Shown: positions 16,851-30,188, numbered from the stretch's first letter. The stretch: DNA of 64,000 nucleotides from JAFAMB01 sp963775805 (GCA_963775805.1 CAVZKG010000003.1:40789-104788), one strand, 5' to 3'. Notes: generated by a model not told the origin, from the sequence alone. Numbers and translations: made by a program.

Positions 16851-17885
16851 ATGCCTGTTCGTTTAGGTCGTTTTGAGATGCCAAAGAGCCTCACAAAAGA
16901 TGAGGCTACCGCCACTGAAACTTACGTAAAGTTCTTCGCCGAACCATTTGAGGCCGGATACGGTCACACCGTCGGCAATTCTTTGCGCAGGGTACTTCTC
17001 TCCTCGCTGGAGGGGGCGGCTATTACATCGGTTCGAATCACCGGAGCTCAGCACGAATTCGCTTCGTTGCCGGGAGTCGTTGAGGACGTGACCGACATCA
17101 TCCTTAATCTGAAGAAGATAAAATTTAAGGCGGTCGACCACGAGCCACGCACGGTAACGATCAATGTTACCAAGGAGGGTCAGGTTAGCGCTGGCGACAT
17201 CCAAACCATTCAGGGGATTGACGTCCTGAACACCGATCAGATTATCTGTACAATCGACAAACGCCAGAAGTTCGAAGCAGAACTCGACGTTCGAGTCGGG
17301 CGCGGTTTCTTCACCGGAGACGAGAACAAACGTCCGGACATGCCGATCGGTGTGATCCCTATTGATTCAATTTTTTCGCCGGTCACCCGGGTCAAATACA
17401 GCGTTGAAAACACCCGCGTTGGTCAACGAACCGATTACGATAAACTCGTGCTCGAAATCTGGACCGACGGACGGATTACCCCGGACGAAGCTTTGCTTCA
17501 GGCTTCCGCAATCCTTCGACATCATCTTGACGTATTCGTTAACTACGATGACAGCGAGGTTGAGTTCGACGAAACACCTGAGGAAGTCAGCCAGGAGAAT
17601 ACACGCCTCAAAAAACTGCTCAATATGAGCGTGAACGAGATCGAACTCTCCGTCCGCGCTGCAAACTGCTTGAATAACGCCAACATTACGACGGTAGGTC
17701 AATTGGCGATGAAGACCGAAGCTGAGATGTTGAAGTATCGGAATTTCGGCAAGAAATCACTGAACGAAATCAAAGAGAAGTTGCAGCAACTCGGTTTGAG
17801 CCTCGGAATGAAGTTTGAATCAGGCTTGGTCGAACCTCCGATGGGCGGCGAACGAGCTGAAGAATCGAAACTGGTTTCTATCTAG
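16851..17885 (+). CDS. rpoA: DNA-directed RNA polymerase alpha subunit
   Basis: 344 residues from the ATG at 16851; a TTG two codons upstream is less likely. The N-terminal dimerisation domain contains GYGHTVGNSLRRVLLSSLEGAA, the alpha hallmark. A linker rich in Glu follows near 240, then the helix-hairpin-helix C-terminal domain with LNNANITTVGQLAMKTEAEMLKYRNFGKKSLNEI, which contacts UP elements and activators. No Shine-Dalgarno sequence precedes the start; GATTAGATATTGTTT is there instead. rplQ follows after 9 bases, as usual, but the genes normally upstream (rpsM, rpsK, rpsD) are absent and a tartrate-type dehydrogenase is there instead. Confidence 0.98.
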   Translation: MPVRLGRFEMPKSLTKDEATATETYVKFFAEPFEAGYGHTVGNSLRRVLLSSLEGAAITSVRITGAQHEFASLPGVVEDVTDIILNLKKIKFKAVDHEPRTVTINVTKEGQVSAGDIQTIQGIDVLNTDQIICTIDKRQKFEAELDVRVGRGFFTGDENKRPDMPIGVIPIDSIFSPVTRVKYSVENTRVGQRTDYDKLVLEIWTDGRITPDEALLQASAILRHHLDVFVNYDDSEVEFDETPEEVSQENTRLKKLLNMSVNEIELSVRAANCLNNANITTVGQLAMKTEAEMLKYRNFGKKSLNEIKEKLQQLGLSLGMKFESGLVEPPMGGERAEESKLVSI

Positions 17886-17894
17886 TAACTGACT

Positions 17895-18305
17895 ATGCGT
17901 CACGGGAAGAAGACGATTAAATTGGGCCGCAAATCCGAGCACCGGAATCTAATGCTGGCAAATCAGGTTTGCAGCCTCATCGCGGAGAGCCGAATCAAAA
18001 CGACTTTGGCAAAGGCAAAAGCCGTGCGTCCGTTCGCGGAAAAGATGGTTACCCTCGGCAAACGAGGCGATCTCCACGCTCGTCGTGTCGCGCTTTCTTT
18101 CCTGCGGCAAAAGGACGCGGTTCACAAGCTCTTTGCCGAGGTAGCACCTCGGACTGCGAGTCGGCAAGGCGGTTACTGTCGCATTGTGAAACTCGGCCCG
18201 CGGCAAAGCGATTCCGCGCTCATGGCCTATATCGAGTTTGTGGATCAACCAGCCGCAGACGCGACGGTCGAAGCTAAGCCCGCAACGACGGAGAAAAAGA
18301 AGTAG
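17895..18305 (+). CDS. rplQ: 50S ribosomal protein L17 (bL17)
   Basis: 136 residues. The N-terminal MRHGKKTIKLGRKSEHRNLM is the standard bL17 start, with AKAVRPFAEKMVTLGKRGDLHARR and the later GGYCRIVKLGPRQSDSALMAYIEFVD. The C-terminus carries a short Ala/Thr/Lys extension (about 15 residues) that many bL17 lack. It is nine bases after rpoA and certainly in the same transcript. A symmetrical hairpin 27 bases after the stop probably ends the operon. The protein binds 23S rRNA near the exit tunnel. Confidence 0.98.
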   Translation: MRHGKKTIKLGRKSEHRNLMLANQVCSLIAESRIKTTLAKAKAVRPFAEKMVTLGKRGDLHARRVALSFLRQKDAVHKLFAEVAPRTASRQGGYCRIVKLGPRQSDSALMAYIEFVDQPAADATVEAKPATTEKKK

Positions 18306-18332
18306 AGCCGCTTCCAAAGAACTCTTCAGAGT

Positions 18333-18366
18333 GAAGATCTCACATCTCTCCGATCGTGAGATCTTC
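18333..18366. terminator. Bidirectional hairpin between rplQ and the ACT-domain gene
   Basis: GAAGATCTCAC and GTGAGATCTTC (11 bp, perfect) enclose a 12-base loop between two convergent genes. There is no T-run on either side, so if it terminates, it is not a textbook intrinsic terminator. Confidence 0.5.
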
Positions 18367-18368
18367 GG

Positions 18369-18776
18369 CTAGCTCTGCTGAGGCTTGCAGTTAAGAATCT
18401 CGACCGCTCTTTTCAGATTGTTTGGTCGGAAGATCAGAAGCCCCTTTTCTGCATTCGGAGCCGACGCCAGGTAGGCGTATTCAATATTGATCTTCTCAGT
18501 CGCGAGCTTCTTCGCGATCTTGGAAATCGTCCCCGGCTTGTTGTCGTGTTCTAGCATCAGAACCTCGCTTTCCACCACAAGCGTGCCATGCTCTTCGAAA
18601 ATCGTCAGCGCCCTCTTCGTGTCGCTGACAACCATCCGTACCACGGCGTGATCCACCGTGTCCGAGATAGTTAATCCGAAGATGTTAATCTCCTCCGCAG
18701 CCAATGCATCACAGACTGCGGCCAGTGTTCCTGGCTTGTTGGCCAGGAACAACGCAAGTTGAGTCGTAACTTCCAT
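18369..18776 (-). CDS. Tandem ACT-domain protein
   Basis: 135 residues made of two ACT domains, roughly 1-70 and 71-135. Both begin with a strand-loop-helix of the type LANKPGTLAAVCDALA and HDNKPGTISKIAKKLA. ACT pairs bind amino acids and control metabolic enzymes; free-standing pairs of this kind are often small allosteric sensors. It starts three bases after the gltB stop, so it belongs to the gltB transcript and could sense an amino acid linked to nitrogen status. No enzymatic domain is attached. The ligand cannot be named from sequence. Confidence 0.85.
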   Translation of the reverse strand: MEVTTQLALFLANKPGTLAAVCDALAAEEINIFGLTISDTVDHAVVRMVVSDTKRALTIFEEHGTLVVESEVLMLEHDNKPGTISKIAKKLATEKINIEYAYLASAPNAEKGLLIFRPNNLKRAVEILNCKPQQS

Positions 18777-18779
18777 AGG

Positions 18780-23354
<4,575 letters not shown>

Positions 23355-23419
23355 GGCGGCAAACTTGCTGAGGTTACGGCTTCAGATGAGTGATTCAAGA
23401 CGAAATTCCAAAAACAGTG

Positions 23420-23429
23420 ACAAATTTGT
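23420..23429. promoter_or_regulatory. Palindrome in the gltB/Lrp-like regulator intergenic region
   Basis: A perfect 10-bp palindrome ACAAATTTGT lies between the divergent starts of gltB (23354) and the winged-helix regulator (23548). Its position suits an operator of that regulator. A 10-bp AT-rich palindrome is weak evidence on its own. Confidence 0.25.
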
Positions 23430-23547
23430 GTCGCCCAAAACATCCCATTCGAATAATTTATGACCCCTGTGATACTGAACAATTGTTATGACCGGGTTCG
23501 GGAGGATCGCCAGTGCTTCCCTTTCGAGCCTGATTTTCGATAGTGCC

Positions 23548-24123
23548 ATGAGAATTATAGATGAGCAAGAAAAGGCGATCATCCGTCACCTCATTCGCGA
23601 CCCTCGCGAATCGGATAACGGAGTCGGGGAATTAACAGGGGTTAATGTGCGCACGGTCAGCCGAAAACGGCAACGCCTGGAGCAAGATGGAATTCTCTCT
23701 TACTATGCAAATGTCGACCTGACCGGTAATGGCGCGCAGCAGTTTACCGCGCGCCATCTATACATCATCAAATTCGGTGTTGGTATCACCTACAAACAGC
23801 TCGTGGACGACATTAAGAAGGAACCGAGCAAGACTGTATTTACCGAACGTGTCTTCGAAAGTCATATCGCAGAGATCGACGGCAAAGTGGCCCTTCTGCT
23901 TTACATCGATGGCGACAGTGACGTCGATATCGTTCAGAGAATGCACGAAGAGTTGATTCCGACGCTTCTCGAAAATCACGGCAAGGATTTGATCGAGGAA
24001 ATTTCAACGATGCGAATTCTTTCGCCCGTCCGCGTGATGCGGAACTATCTGCCGCTGGTCAATATGAAAAACGGCCTGATGAAATCCGATTGGCCAGATG
24101 AAGCCATCTATGTCGGTCGCTAA
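23548..24123 (+). CDS. Lrp/AsnC-like winged-helix transcriptional regulator
   Basis: 191 residues from the ATG at 23548; an in-frame ATG at 23488 would add 20 residues of no clear pattern. The N-terminal part (1-60) has a helix-turn-helix DNGVGELTGVNVRTVSRKRQRLEQDGILS, as in Lrp-type and other single-wing regulators, and a following beta-alpha domain that could be an effector-binding RAM-like fold (HLYIIKFGVGITYKQLVDDI). It is longer than standard Lrp (about 165). Divergent from gltB, it is a good candidate for nitrogen or amino acid control of that operon. The Lrp assignment is tentative; the DNA-binding role is likely. Confidence 0.65.
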   Translation: MRIIDEQEKAIIRHLIRDPRESDNGVGELTGVNVRTVSRKRQRLEQDGILSYYANVDLTGNGAQQFTARHLYIIKFGVGITYKQLVDDIKKEPSKTVFTERVFESHIAEIDGKVALLLYIDGDSDVDIVQRMHEELIPTLLENHGKDLIEEISTMRILSPVRVMRNYLPLVNMKNGLMKSDWPDEAIYVGR

Positions 24124-24128
24124 AAAAG

Positions 24129-25223
24129 TCAGCCCGCTACCGCGTCGGTTCTCGGATAACTGCCGAGCACTTTGACGAACGTGCAGTGCTTCTCAAGATC
24201 GCTGATGGCATCCTTGACTAACGAATCTTCACAATGTCCTTCGACATCCACGAAGAAAAAGTATTCCCAGTTCTTCCGTTTCGAGGGCCGGCTTTCAATT
24301 TTGCTCATGCTCAATTTTAGCCGGTTGAACGGTTCAATTGCTGAATAAAGTGCCCCAACTCGATCTTGCACACAGAACATCAAGGATGTTTTATCCGAGC
24401 CGGTTGGCGGACAAGTCTCATGCGAAATAACTAAGAATCGCGTCGTATTGTTGGGGCTGTCCTGAATCGACCGTTCCCGAATCTCAAGACCATAAACTTC
24501 CGCTGCCATGGCACCAGCCAACGCAGCTGCACCCGGCTCTTTTGACGCCAGTTCCGCCGCTTTCGTCGTGCTCGAGACCTCGATCCACTCGACCTCATTC
24601 GCATTGGCTTTCAACCATTTCCGGCATTGACCGAATACTTGCGGATGCGAATAGATTTTTGTGATTTTTTCGCTCGCTTCTTTGGAGAGAAAATTGTTCT
24701 CGATACGAAGCAGGATTTGCGCACAGATCTTCAACTCCGAATCCATGAAAAGGTCCAACGTGTGGTTTACCGCCCCCTCAACGGAATTCTCGATCGGCAC
24801 CACCCCATAGTCTGCTCGTCGCCTCGTAACCTGGTCGAACACGTCTGCGATATTTCCTTGCGGAGCGTAGTCCACGGACGCCCCAAACTTTGCGCGCGCA
24901 GCCTGGTGAGACCATGTCGCCTCAGGTCCTAGATATGCGATCGTTAATCCCTTCTCGAGCGCAAGCGCCGCCGACATAATTTCCCGGTAGATTGCGCGAA
25001 CAGCCGCAGAAGGAAGCCTTCCCTTATTCTTCTGTTCGAGCCCTTTCAACAACGATTCCTCCCGTTCGGGAGCGTAAATCGTCAGGCCCGCCTCTTTTTT
25101 GAGAACGCCAACTTCATGAACGAGATCAGCGCGCTGATTCAGCAGTTCGAGGAGTTTCGTATCGACTTGGTCAATTCGCTTGCGGATCAGTTTCAGTGAT
25201 AACTTTGAGTTCTCCATTCTCAT
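24129..25223 (-). CDS. pheA: Chorismate mutase / prephenate dehydratase (P-protein)
   Basis: 364 residues from the ATG at 25223, selected because GGAGAG lies four bases upstream; the longer open frame is antisense-like sequence inside scpB. Domains: AroQ chorismate mutase (about 5-90, LIRKRIDQVDTKLLELLNQRADLV), prephenate dehydratase (about 92-270, AYLGPEATWSHQAARAKFG and VVPIENSVEGAVNHTLDLF) and a C-terminal ACT domain for Phe feedback (MFCVQDRVGALYSAIEPF; IESRPSKRKNWEYFFFVDVEGH). It commits chorismate to phenylalanine. The start lies 53 bases inside the end of scpB, so translation is probably coupled. Confidence 0.96.
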   Translation of the reverse strand: MRMENSKLSLKLIRKRIDQVDTKLLELLNQRADLVHEVGVLKKEAGLTIYAPEREESLLKGLEQKNKGRLPSAAVRAIYREIMSAALALEKGLTIAYLGPEATWSHQAARAKFGASVDYAPQGNIADVFDQVTRRRADYGVVPIENSVEGAVNHTLDLFMDSELKICAQILLRIENNFLSKEASEKITKIYSHPQVFGQCRKWLKANANEVEWIEVSSTTKAAELASKEPGAAALAGAMAAEVYGLEIRERSIQDSPNNTTRFLVISHETCPPTGSDKTSLMFCVQDRVGALYSAIEPFNRLKLSMSKIESRPSKRKNWEYFFFVDVEGHCEDSLVKDAISDLEKHCTFVKVLGSYPRTDAVAG

Positions 25224-25932
25224 TGCTCTCCGGGTTGGATTTTTGCGGCAGGGCCGCTTCGCCTGAGCCCTGCGACAATATGTCCGGCACCCCGGATTGC
25301 ACCACAGAGGATTCAACTGGCGGAGGTTGATCTGCAGAAGATTCACTTGGATTTATTGCCTTCGGCAATGCGACCTCTCGGAGTTCGGATGCGTTTGGCA
25401 GTTCGTCCAGATTCTTCAGTCCGAAATGTTCCATGAAATGCTGAGTCGTAACGTACAAAAGCGGGCGACCGGGCACCTCCGCACGGCCTGAGATCTTTAC
25501 CAGTCCACCGTCGAGCAATTTCTGCATCACCCCGTCAACTGTTACTCCCCTGATCGCTTCAACATCCGCTTTCGTGATCGGTTGACGATACGCAATGATG
25601 GCGAGCGTTTCGAGCGCAGGCGCACTCAAGCGGGTCGGACGCATATCGGGAAATAACTGCCGAACCCAGATCTGGTACTCGCTTCGACTCACCAGCACCC
25701 AACCGGAAACCTGTTCCACGAGATGGAATGCCCGTCCCTGCTCTGTGTACTCGTTCTGTAAAATTTGCACGCATTCGGCAATCTCCGTTGCTTTGGCTTT
25801 GGGCAATGCAGCTTCCGATCCCTCTTCGAAATAGTCACCGGCCGATGAAAGCGCCGCCGAGATATCGTTCAACGACAGCGGTTTCTGAGATGCGAAAAGC
25901 AGGGCTTCAACGACTGCTTTGAGAGTAACCAT
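25171..25932 (-). CDS. scpB: Segregation and condensation protein B
   Basis: 253 residues. Two winged-helix domains are visible (VEALLFASQKPLSLNDISAAL; LSAPALETLAIIAYRQPITKADVEAIRGV with RAEVPGRPLLYVTTQHFMEHFGL), then a disordered Pro/Ser/Glu tail from about 190. ScpB dimers bind ScpA and SMC to form the condensin that compacts the chromosome. The tail is longer than in Bacillus ScpB. The gene follows scpA by 72 bases. Its 3' end overlaps the pheA start by 53 bases, a larger overlap than elsewhere in this window. Confidence 0.95.
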   Translation of the reverse strand: MVTLKAVVEALLFASQKPLSLNDISAALSSAGDYFEEGSEAALPKAKATEIAECVQILQNEYTEQGRAFHLVEQVSGWVLVSRSEYQIWVRQLFPDMRPTRLSAPALETLAIIAYRQPITKADVEAIRGVTVDGVMQKLLDGGLVKISGRAEVPGRPLLYVTTQHFMEHFGLKNLDELPNASELREVALPKAINPSESSADQPPPVESSVVQSGVPDILSQGSGEAALPQKSNPESNENGELKVITETDPQAN

Positions 25933-26004
25933 GGTGCAAAAACCGAAGCTAGCCTGAATGTCGCGTCTGTTTCAACTGTCGAGATCGAGCACCGGCCCCG
26001 ATGC

Positions 26005-26736
26005 TCAACTCTGGACGCTCCGAATCTCGATCTCGCCGAAGAGCTCACTTTGCAAAACCCGCACTTGCTTCATCCGGATCAGTTCCAGTAGCGCCAGAAA
26101 CGTGACCGCGATTTCCGCGCGGCTGGCCGCTGAGACGAAGAGATCATAGAACAGTACAGATTTTCCGCCAGGCAGCGTCCGAATGATATAATCAATCTTA
26201 TCTGCAACCGAAAAACTCTCCTCAAATATCTCTCGAAGATCTTCTCGTTTCAGTTCGATTTTCTTCAGCACCTTCTGAAAAGCGCTGATCAAATCAAAGA
26301 TGCCTACCTCAGATTTCAATAGGGTACCTGGATCCTCGAACTCCGGCTTTCCGGGTACCCGAACAACGAGACCTTCCTGTTGCAATTCCCATCGCTGGAG
26401 TTGAAACGCGGCGTCTTTGAACTTCTTATACTCAATCAATTGCCGGATCAGGTCCCACCGCGGATCGCCTTCCTCGGCTTCTTCCTCGGGAGGCTGCTGG
26501 TGGACCGGTAGCAGACTTCGGCTCTTGATGTAGATCAGGTTGGCCGCCATCACGACGAACTCCCCGGCGATTTCGAGGTCCAGCATCCGGAATGTCTCAA
26601 GATATTCAAGATACTGACTCGTGACGCGTTCGATCGAGATCTCGTAGATGTCGACCTCGTCTTTCCGGATCAAATACAGGAGGAGATCAAGGGGGCCTTC
26701 AAATACCTCGAGCTTCACTTTGTAGTCGGAGTGCAT
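26005..26736 (-). CDS. scpA: Segregation and condensation protein A (kleisin)
   Basis: 243 residues. Kleisin N-terminus KLEVFEGPLDLLLYLIRKDEVDIYEISI is diagnostic, followed by EFVVMAANLIYIKSRSLLP and, at the C-terminus, a winged-helix segment (VTFLALLELIRMKQVRVLQSELFGEI). It bridges SMC heads and binds ScpB. The start overlaps the acpS stop (TGATG), so the three genes acpS, scpA and scpB form one operon with pdxJ upstream. Confidence 0.97.
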   Translation of the reverse strand: MHSDYKVKLEVFEGPLDLLLYLIRKDEVDIYEISIERVTSQYLEYLETFRMLDLEIAGEFVVMAANLIYIKSRSLLPVHQQPPEEEAEEGDPRWDLIRQLIEYKKFKDAAFQLQRWELQQEGLVVRVPGKPEFEDPGTLLKSEVGIFDLISAFQKVLKKIELKREDLREIFEESFSVADKIDYIIRTLPGGKSVLFYDLFVSAASRAEIAVTFLALLELIRMKQVRVLQSELFGEIEIRSVQS

Positions 26737-27125
26737 CAGTTATTTCCCTCTTTGATTAGAACCGCGTTTGCCACCGCATAATCGTTCGAGTGGCTTAGGC
26801 TAATGAGCACTGAACAGACCCCCACTCTTTTTGCGAGTTCTGCAGCCCCTCTATGGAGAGCAATAAAAGGTTCACCACTTTGTTTCCGCCGGACCTCAAT
26901 GTCTTTCCAGTCGAATTCGCCGGCGAATCCAGTCCCGAATGCTTTCGAAACCGCTTCCTTCGCCGCAAAACGAGCGGCAAAATGCGGGGCAGGGTCTCTC
27001 ATCGTTCGGCAATACTCGACTTCGGCTGTTTGATAAATCTTTTCCAGGAAATGATCCCCATGACGTCGGATGGCGTCTGCAATTCGCGCATTTTCCACAA
27101 CGTCGATTCCGATCCCAAAAATCAT
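26736..27125 (-). CDS. acpS: Holo-[acyl-carrier-protein] synthase
   Basis: 129 residues, normal for AcpS. Metal/CoA motif GIGIDVVENARIADAI at the start and FAARFAAKEAVSKAFG in the middle are the family signature. It attaches 4'-phosphopantetheine to the acyl carrier protein for fatty acid synthesis. It begins two bases after the pdxJ stop and its own stop overlaps the scpA start. The pdxJ-acpS neighbourhood is well known from other bacteria. Confidence 0.97.
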   Translation of the reverse strand: MIFGIGIDVVENARIADAIRRHGDHFLEKIYQTAEVEYCRTMRDPAPHFAARFAAKEAVSKAFGTGFAGEFDWKDIEVRRKQSGEPFIALHRGAAELAKRVGVCSVLISLSHSNDYAVANAVLIKEGNN

Positions 27126-27127
27126 TC

Positions 27128-27862
27128 TCAGCTCTTTAGAAGGTCCAGCATCCGGCGAACAGCATTTTCGAGTCCGATCGAGACAGCGCGCGACACAATC
27201 GAATGGCCAATATTAAATTCGTTCCAGTGTGGAATGGCTTTGAGCAAACGAACGTTGGAGTAGTTAATTCCGTGCCCTGCGTTCACCAATAATCCCCGCT
27301 CCTTGGCCAGTACCGCTGCAGCTTCGAGTCGATCCAGTTCATCCTGCCTTAACTCTGCCGTCAGATTTGCGAATGCGCCGGTATGCAATTCGACAGCTTC
27401 CGCTCCCAAGTCGCTGCTGGCTTCGATTTGTGCCGCCTCCGGCTCAATAAACATGCTGACCGGAATTCCGGCTGAGTGCAGGCGATTCACCGTTTGCCGG
27501 AGTGCTTTTGCATGCCGAGTAACGTTCAGTCCCCCTTCGGTCGTAATCTCCTGGCGGCTCTCAGGAACTAGACAAACCTCATCGGGAAGCACTCTCAAAG
27601 CCGTTTCAACGATCTCCGGCGTATTTCCCATCTCAAGGTTCAGTTTCGTCATGATGCTATCCCTCAAACGAAAAACGTCCCGGTCCTGAATATGCCGCCG
27701 GTCTGCCCGCAGGTGCACCGTGATGCCGCCCGCGCCCGCTCGTTCACAGGCAGACGCGGCCTCTAATATATCCGGCTCACAATTCGGCGAATCAATCATA
27801 TCCGCGTAACGCGACTGTCGCAGCGTCGCGATATGATCGATATTGACTCCTAACTTAACCAT
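27128..27862 (-). CDS. pdxJ: Pyridoxine 5'-phosphate synthase
   Basis: 244 residues. LGVNIDHIATLRQSRYADMIDSP opens the TIM barrel, with AGITVHLRADRRHIQDRDV, EGGLNVTRHA, FIEPEAAQIEAS, ELHTGAFAN and the C-terminal NAGHGINYSNV...EFNIGHSIVSRAV phosphate-binding region. It condenses 1-deoxyxylulose 5-phosphate with 3-amino-1-hydroxyacetone 1-phosphate to make PNP, the last ring-forming step of the DXP-dependent vitamin B6 route. It heads the acpS-scpA-scpB-pheA series, with purH 93 bases upstream. Confidence 0.98.
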   Translation of the reverse strand: MVKLGVNIDHIATLRQSRYADMIDSPNCEPDILEAASACERAGAGGITVHLRADRRHIQDRDVFRLRDSIMTKLNLEMGNTPEIVETALRVLPDEVCLVPESRQEITTEGGLNVTRHAKALRQTVNRLHSAGIPVSMFIEPEAAQIEASSDLGAEAVELHTGAFANLTAELRQDELDRLEAAAVLAKERGLLVNAGHGINYSNVRLLKAIPHWNEFNIGHSIVSRAVSIGLENAVRRMLDLLKS

Positions 27863-27955
27863 TGGTTCTTAGACTCCTGGATACTGCTCGACGCCCAAAA
27901 AAAGTCTCCCGCTCGATCGGTGATTGGGCTCACTTCTTGCCGCCGATAGCTTTTA

Positions 27956-29485
27956 CTAATGCTTGAAATGGCGTACCCCGGTGAAAACCATTGCCATCTG
28001 GTGTTCGTTCGCCGCGGCAATCACATCCTGGTCTCGCACAGAACCGCCCGGCTGAATTGCCGCCGTCGCCCCTGACTCAGAGGCCGCGACCAATCCATCG
28101 GCGAACGGAAAAAATGCGTCACTGCAGACCGCGCTACCTTTCAGTGAAAGCCCCGCCTCCTTTGCTTTCCAAATCGCGATCCGCGAAGAATCCACTCGAG
28201 CCATTTGACCGGCTCCTATTCCGAGTGTTCGATCCGAAGCGGAATAAACAATCGCATTCGATTTGACGTGCTTTACGACGCGCCAACCAAAGAGCATCGA
28301 TTTCATCTCTTCAGCCGTCGGCGGTCGAGCCGAAACCACGTGACGTTCCGGTTCTCGCAACCTGGCATCATCTCGTTGTTGCACGAGCAAACCGCCAACA
28401 ACCGATCGAACGTCCGGCTCCGCAGTTTCCTCCCCTGATCCGGAAAGCATTTTCATCAACCGCAAATTCTTCTTCTTCTGCAACAGCGCTCTCGCCTCGG
28501 GCTCAAACTCAGGAGCGATGATCACTTCGCTGAATATCTCCGAAATCGCACGCGCCAACGACTCCGTGAGCGGGCGATTGCAAACAATGATACCGCCAAA
28601 CGGCGCCTGTTTGTCCGTGGCAAACGCCTTGATCCAAGCCTCGCGAAGGTCCGGATCCGAGCCGACTCCGCACGGGTTTGTGTGTTTCAGAATCGCCACG
28701 GTTGGTTCTGGAAACTCGCGAATAAGCCGACCAGCCGAATCGATATCGAGAATGTTGTTATACGAAAGCTCCTTCCCATGGAGCTTCTGAAAATAATCTT
28801 GAAAATGACCGTATAACCCGGCTGTTTGATGCGGGTTTTCGCCATAACGCAGTCGAGTCTCCAAAGGGAGCGACAGCGTAAAAGAACCGCTTCCAATCGG
28901 CTCGCGACAAAGGAAATTTGCGATCGCCTGATCGTATCGGGCAGTTGTCAGAAAGACCTTAATCGCAAATTGCTCGCGGAGGGCTAATGTGGTTTCGCCT
29001 TGGTGCTCTTCGAGTTCCTCCAAGACTATGTCGTAATCGGAGGGGTCGGTTACAACCGTCACCGATCGATAGTTCTTGGCGGCGCTTCTCAGCATCGACG
29101 GCCCACCGATATCGATCTGTTCAATTGCCTCTTCCAGCGTCACGTCAGGCCGAGCCACCGTGCTTTCAAACGGATAAAGATTGACGACCACAAGATCGAT
29201 CGGCGCGATCTGATTCTCGGTTGCCTGACGCAAATGGTCCGGGTTATCTCGCAAGTAAAGCAAGCCACCGTGAACCTTCGGGTGCAGCGTCTTGACTCGT
29301 CCACTTAGGATCTCGGGGAATCCGGTAAACTTTTCGATTTCGATGTGCGGAACCGATTCGCTCTTAAGCAAAGAGGCTGTCCCACCCGTCGAAACAATTT
29401 CGATCCCGAGTTCGGTGAGCCGCCGTGCAAATGGGACGATACCCGCCTTATCGGAAACTGAAATGAGTGCGCGGTTGATCTTCAT
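27956..29485 (-). CDS. purH: Bifunctional AICAR transformylase / IMP cyclohydrolase
   Basis: 509 residues from the ATG at 29485; the open frame further upstream has no PurH character. The N-terminal cyclohydrolase starts KINRALISVSDKAGIVPFARRL with STGGTASLL and GFPEILSGRVKTLHPKVHGG. The transformylase half contains LRYGENPHQ, LSYNNILDIDSA, AILKHTNPCG and, near the end, SDAFFPFADG and IQPGGSVRDQDVI. It carries out the last two steps of IMP synthesis using 10-formyl-THF. Divergent from the DUF4332 gene. Confidence 0.98.
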   Translation of the reverse strand: MKINRALISVSDKAGIVPFARRLTELGIEIVSTGGTASLLKSESVPHIEIEKFTGFPEILSGRVKTLHPKVHGGLLYLRDNPDHLRQATENQIAPIDLVVVNLYPFESTVARPDVTLEEAIEQIDIGGPSMLRSAAKNYRSVTVVTDPSDYDIVLEELEEHQGETTLALREQFAIKVFLTTARYDQAIANFLCREPIGSGSFTLSLPLETRLRYGENPHQTAGLYGHFQDYFQKLHGKELSYNNILDIDSAGRLIREFPEPTVAILKHTNPCGVGSDPDLREAWIKAFATDKQAPFGGIIVCNRPLTESLARAISEIFSEVIIAPEFEPEARALLQKKKNLRLMKMLSGSGEETAEPDVRSVVGGLLVQQRDDARLREPERHVVSARPPTAEEMKSMLFGWRVVKHVKSNAIVYSASDRTLGIGAGQMARVDSSRIAIWKAKEAGLSLKGSAVCSDAFFPFADGLVAASESGATAAIQPGGSVRDQDVIAAANEHQMAMVFTGVRHFKH

Positions 29486-29677
29486 GAAACGGAGAAGAAT
29501 AACAGGTTCTGAGAGGCCGTCTATTGTTTGGCATCCCAGTCTCATCTCGGGGCCGGTCGAACCCAAGAACACTTGCTCTCGCGCTCCTGATCCGGAAAAC
29601 TCTTCGTCTGAATACTTTAGGCTCGCCCGTAAGCTGCGCAGCCTCTAGCTTTTGTTAAATTGATAACCTCCAGAACC

Positions 29678-30082
29678 ATGACGCACATCAACGAAATTGA
29701 AGGCATCGGAGCGGCCCATACTGAAAAACTTGCCGCCGTCGGAATCACAACGGTCGAAGGTCTTCTTGAAGCCGGGGCGACCCCCAGCGGGCGTAAACAC
29801 CTCGAAGAAAAAACCGGTATCACTCATCATCATATTCTCACTTTGGTAAACCAGGCGGACCTCTTTCGCCTCCAAGGCGTCGGACGCCAATACGCCGAAT
29901 TGCTGCGGGCTGCCGGTGTGGACACGGTCCTGGAACTCGCGCAACGCCGAGGAGACCATCTTCACGCCAAATTGGCCGAGATTAATGAGAAGCATCATCA
30001 TGTGAAGGTCCTTCCAAGCCAAGACCATGTGATCAAGTGGGTCGAAGAAGCGCAGGCTCTCCCCCGAGTCGTTGAATATTAA
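29678..30082 (+). CDS. DUF4332 (helix-hairpin-helix) protein
   Basis: 134 residues from the ATG at 29678; a TTG at 29660 is possible. Two helix-hairpin-helix-like repeats are seen: IEGIGAAHTEKLAAVGITTVEGLLEAG and LQGVGRQYAELLRAAGVDTVLELAQR, as in DUF4332 proteins. Such repeats bind DNA non-specifically in other proteins, but the role here is not known. No signal peptide. A His-rich turn (THHHIL; EKHHHVK) occurs twice. The gene stands alone, divergent from purH. Confidence 0.8.
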   Translation: MTHINEIEGIGAAHTEKLAAVGITTVEGLLEAGATPSGRKHLEEKTGITHHHILTLVNQADLFRLQGVGRQYAELLRAAGVDTVLELAQRRGDHLHAKLAEINEKHHHVKVLPSQDHVIKWVEEAQALPRVVEY

Positions 30083-30161
30083 TCGGTTTCAACTCGGAGA
30101 TCTCCTGCGGACTTTGCTCATGAGCTCTTCGAAGGAAATAGGCAAATTCCACTTGCACTAT

Positions 30162-30178
30162 ACCAACTAGTCAACTAA
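30162..30178. promoter_or_regulatory. Candidate TetR operator 1, before the regulator gene
   Basis: ACCAACTAGTCAACTAA lies in the spacer of a possible promoter (TTGCAC at 30153-30158, TAAGGT at 30176-30181, 17-base spacing) just upstream of the TetR start. It shares AC-Y-AACT-R-GTCAA with the site at 30830 downstream of the same gene. The central ACTAGT is palindromic. Confidence 0.5.
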
Positions 30179-30188
30179 GGTGGTGATC

